A stretch of DNA of 6,962 nucleotides. Origin: Oscillospiraceae bacterium (lineage in GTDB: Bacteria; Bacillota; Clostridia; Oscillospirales; Ruminococcaceae). The first letter of the stretch is position 1. Every line of letters begins with the position of its first letter. The stretch covers positions 1-6,962 of the forward strand of contig JAUNBN010000070.1 of the NCBI GenBank assembly GCA_030527085.1. The letters run 5' to 3'. The position numbers and the translations under genes are program-made. The notes under the pieces are model-generated. The model was not told the DNA's origin. It saw only the letters and a program-made list of their open reading frames with translations, and did no database searches. This document shows positions 5,601 through 6,962 of this stretch, piece by piece.

Positions 5601-6516
5601 GCGCAGAATACAGATTTCCCAGGTTAACGAGCTTGCGAGGGACGCGGGCTTTATCAAGCGCTGCGAGGAGGACTACACCGCGAGAGTAAACCTCATCGCG
5701 GACGAGGTCATAAGGAGCGGCTGCCACGTCGTTATGGCCTCAGGCCCCTCGGCGAGCGGCAAGACCACCTCTTCTTTGAGGCTGGCCTCGCGCCTGCGCG
5801 CGCTGGGGACGGAGGCTCTCGTGGTCTCGCTGGACGACTTCTTTAAAAACATCGCCGACTATCCTCTCACGGAAGAGGGCAAGCCCGACCTCGAGAGCGT
5901 CTACGCTCTCGATCTCGAGCTGATAAACGAAAGCATAGCCGCGCTTTTGAGGGACGGCAAGTGCGAGCTGCCGCAGTTCGACTTCAAGACCCAGAGCCGC
6001 AGGGCTGAAAAAAGGCCGATAAGCCTCGGAAAAAAGGGCGTGGCCGTAATAGAGGGCATACACGCCCTCAATCCCCTGCTCACCCAGAGCGTGGACGGCA
6101 AGGGCATTTTGAGCCTCTATATCGGCCTGCGCGAGGAGTTCTACGAGGGTGAAGCGCGCATAATTGCCACCCGCGATTTGAGGATAACGCGGCGCATAGT
6201 CCGCGATTTGCTCTTTCGCGGCTACACGGCCGAGGAGACCCTCTCCGTCTGGCGGCACATACAGGAGGGGGAGGATAAGTGGATAAAGCCCTTCCGCAAC
6301 GGCTCGGACTTCCTCTTGGACAGCTCCGTTCTCTACGAACCCTGCGTGTTCTCGCGCATAATGAGCTTTTTGCGCTCCGACGAGGGCTGCGGCGGGACCT
6401 TCCGCGCGCAGTTTTTAAAGCTCTGCGAGGGCTTTGAGCGCTTCGCGCCCCTTGAGGACGACGAAATACCGCCCGATTCCCTCCTGCGCGAGTTCATAGG
6501 CGGGCTGGAGCTTTAA
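5581..6516 (+). CDS. Uridine kinase-like nucleoside kinase (PRK/URK P-loop family), short form
   Basis: 311 residues from ATG 5581; TTG at 5572 would add three and has GAAAGAG 4 bases upstream, so the start is not certain. The protein has the phosphoribulokinase/uridine kinase fold: Walker A GPSASGKT (55-62), VSLDDFF (82-88), VIEGIHALNP (156-165), the lid RDLRITRRIVRD (198-209) and a C-terminal REFIGG (303-308). The whole pattern matches the kinase part of clostridial uridine kinase-like proteins, which often carry an extra N-terminal TGS/threonyl-tRNA-synthetase-like region; here only about 50 residues precede Walker A, so that region is absent. Transfer of phosphate from ATP to a nucleoside, probably uridine or cytidine, is inferred from the family. 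It overlaps the 3' end of hemZ by 20 bases, so the two are very likely cotranscribed and coupled. Confidence 0.85.
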   Translation: MATYSPKRRIQISQVNELARDAGFIKRCEEDYTARVNLIADEVIRSGCHVVMASGPSASGKTTSSLRLASRLRALGTEALVVSLDDFFKNIADYPLTEEGKPDLESVYALDLELINESIAALLRDGKCELPQFDFKTQSRRAEKRPISLGKKGVAVIEGIHALNPLLTQSVDGKGILSLYIGLREEFYEGEARIIATRDLRITRRIVRDLLFRGYTAEETLSVWRHIQEGEDKWIKPFRNGSDFLLDSSVLYEPCVFSRIMSFLRSDEGCGGTFRAQFLKLCEGFERFAPLEDDEIPPDSLLREFIGGLEL

Positions 6517-6550
6517 TATCCGAAGGCGAGCTAAAGGCGCGCTTAACACC

Positions 6551-6581
6551 TTTTCCCCGCCGCAGGCGGGGAAAACACAGT
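6551..6581 (+). repeat. Palindromic intergenic repeat, copy C
   Basis: A perfect 11-base stem TTTTCCCCGCC / GGCGGGGAAAA with a GCA loop (6551-6575), followed by CACAGT. All 31 bases are identical to copy D, 94 bases downstream. It begins 34 bases after the kinase stop codon. The stem ends in AAAA on either strand, so it is not an intrinsic terminator, though it could stabilise the 3' end of the mRNA. Confidence 0.8.
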
Positions 6582-6644
6582 AATCAATACGCAGGGGGAG
6601 CTTCCTAAGGCCCCGCGGCAAGGCTGAAGCGCGCCCGTCGCCCG

Positions 6645-6675
6645 TTTTCCCCGCCGCAGGCGGGGAAAACACAGT
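6645..6675 (+). repeat. Palindromic intergenic repeat, copy D
   Basis: Identical over 31 bases to copy C in the same orientation: an 11-base perfect stem, GCA loop (6656-6658), then CACAGT. The 63 bases between C and D are GC-rich and hold no gene. A same-orientation pair 94 bases apart recalls the paired arrangement of REP-type palindromes in other bacteria, but no known REP family is recognised here. Confidence 0.8.
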
Positions 6676-6684
6676 GCAAAAAGC

Positions 6685-6713
6685 GCAGTGGGCGCTTCCC
6701 GCTGCCCCCCTTT
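6685..6713 (+). terminator. Possible terminator after the hydrolase-hemZ-kinase operon
   Basis: GCAGTGGG (6685-6692) pairs with CCCGCTGC (6698-6705) with one G-U pair and a 5-base loop. It is followed by CCCCC and then TTTCTT. The stem is strong but the U-tract is short and starts late. Its place, just before the promoter of the next gene, fits a terminator. An alternative stem AAGCGC (6681-6686) / GCGCTT (6692-6697) competes with it. Confidence 0.35.
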
Positions 6714-6714
6714 C

Positions 6715-6743
6715 TTGAAATGCCGCGCGCAACTATATATAAT
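6715..6743 (+). promoter_or_regulatory. Sigma-A promoter of the flippase gene
   Basis: TTGAAA (6715-6720), a 17-base spacer, then TATAAT (6738-6743): 5/6 and 6/6 to consensus with ideal spacing. It uses the same hexamers and spacing as the ackA promoter at the other end of the window. Transcription would start near 6750, leaving a leader of about 50 bases before the TTG start at 6802. Confidence 0.85.
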
Positions 6744-6801
6744 ACGCTTTGAGCGTCCGGCTCCTTTCAAGCGGTCTCTTATCCTTTCGGGAGTAATTCA
6801 T

Positions 6802-6962
6802 TTGAGCAATAAAAAGCAAAACATAGTAGAGGGCGGCCTGATACTCACTCTGGCCGTCGTTATAGTAAAGCTGGTCGGCGCGGTGTACAAGATACCGATG
6901 TACGCCGTCATCGGCGAGGACGGCTCGGGCTTTTACGCCACGGCCTACAACCTCTACCTCAC
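6802..6962 (+). CDS. Polysaccharide/lipid flippase of the SpoVB/YtgP (MOP) family, N-terminal fragment
   Basis: 53 residues from a TTG start, cut by the window edge; the full protein is normally 500 or more residues with about 14 membrane helices. The start is chosen by GGGAG (6789-6793), 8 bases upstream, and by the typical beginning: a short basic tail (SNKKQN), then a first membrane helix (about 11-29, GGLILTLAVVIVKLVGAVY). YKIPMYAVIGEDGSGFYATAYNLY (29-52) closely follows the family pattern in which YKIP and a Gly-rich loop precede the second helix. Members of this family move lipid-linked sugars, such as peptidoglycan or spore cortex precursors, across the membrane. Whether this is SpoVB, YtgP, MurJ-like or another relative cannot be told from so little sequence. 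It has its own promoter, so it begins a new transcription unit. Confidence 0.8.
   Translation, partial: MSNKKQNIVEGGLILTLAVVIVKLVGAVYKIPMYAVIGEDGSGFYATAYNLYL

Noticed and set aside
6551..6675. Hairpins C and D as intrinsic terminators
   Set aside because: Each stem is followed by AAAA-CACAG on the plus strand and also ends in AAAA on the minus strand; no U-tract follows on either strand.
669..6675. CRISPR array
   Set aside because: The palindromes are spread across three gaps separated by genes, are not regularly spaced with short unique spacers, and no cas gene is present.

Overview
The window looks like a piece of the chromosome of a GC-rich anaerobic clostridium-type Bacillota. The gene set (ackA, YlbM/TmcAL, TsaE, TsaB, a YqgX-like metallo-hydrolase, HemZ, a clostridial uridine-kinase-like protein and a SpoVB/YtgP-type flippase) is typical of that group. 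Shine-Dalgarno sequences are strong (AAGGGAG type), and ATG, GTG and TTG starts are mixed. Placement below the class level is only a guess (perhaps an Oscillospirales- or Christensenellales-like gut lineage). Isoleucine is coded mostly by ATA despite the GC-rich sequence.

Layout. Positions 1-577 (minus strand) hold the N-terminal half of acetate kinase, with a clear sigma-A promoter at 617-645. Divergent from it, at 758-1969, is tmcAL, the acetate-using ligase that makes N4-acetylcytidine in elongator tRNA-Met. A 212-base gap follows with inverted repeats that could fold in competing ways. Next come tsaE and tsaB (2182-3293, overlapping by 4 bases), two parts of the t6A37 tRNA-modification machinery; the usual partners rimI and tsaD are not beside them. 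A 265-base gap carries two palindromic repeat copies. It is followed by a tightly packed operon: metallo-beta-lactamase-fold hydrolase (3559-4131), hemZ (4128-5600) and a uridine-kinase-like P-loop kinase (5581-6516), joined by overlaps of 4 and 20 bases. The last gap (6517-6801) holds two identical 31-base palindromic repeats, a possible terminator and a near-consensus sigma-A promoter. That promoter drives the start of a polysaccharide/lipid flippase gene that runs off the window.

How the parts relate. Three genes act on tRNA: ac4C34 by TmcAL, t6A37 by TsaE and TsaB. AckA and TmcAL both handle acetate and ATP. The rest is housekeeping: thioester or aldehyde hydrolysis, a radical-SAM enzyme, a nucleoside kinase and an envelope flippase.

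The most unusual structure is non-coding. A family of GC-rich palindromes (five copies, with loops GAA, TTC, CTC and GCA on a conserved CCGCC/GGCGG core) sits only between genes, in three of the four gaps. Two copies share a longer flanking module, and one piece of that module appears to supply the ribosome-binding site of tmcAL. I see no mobile element, CRISPR array, phage gene, tRNA or rRNA, and no convincing new multi-gene system.
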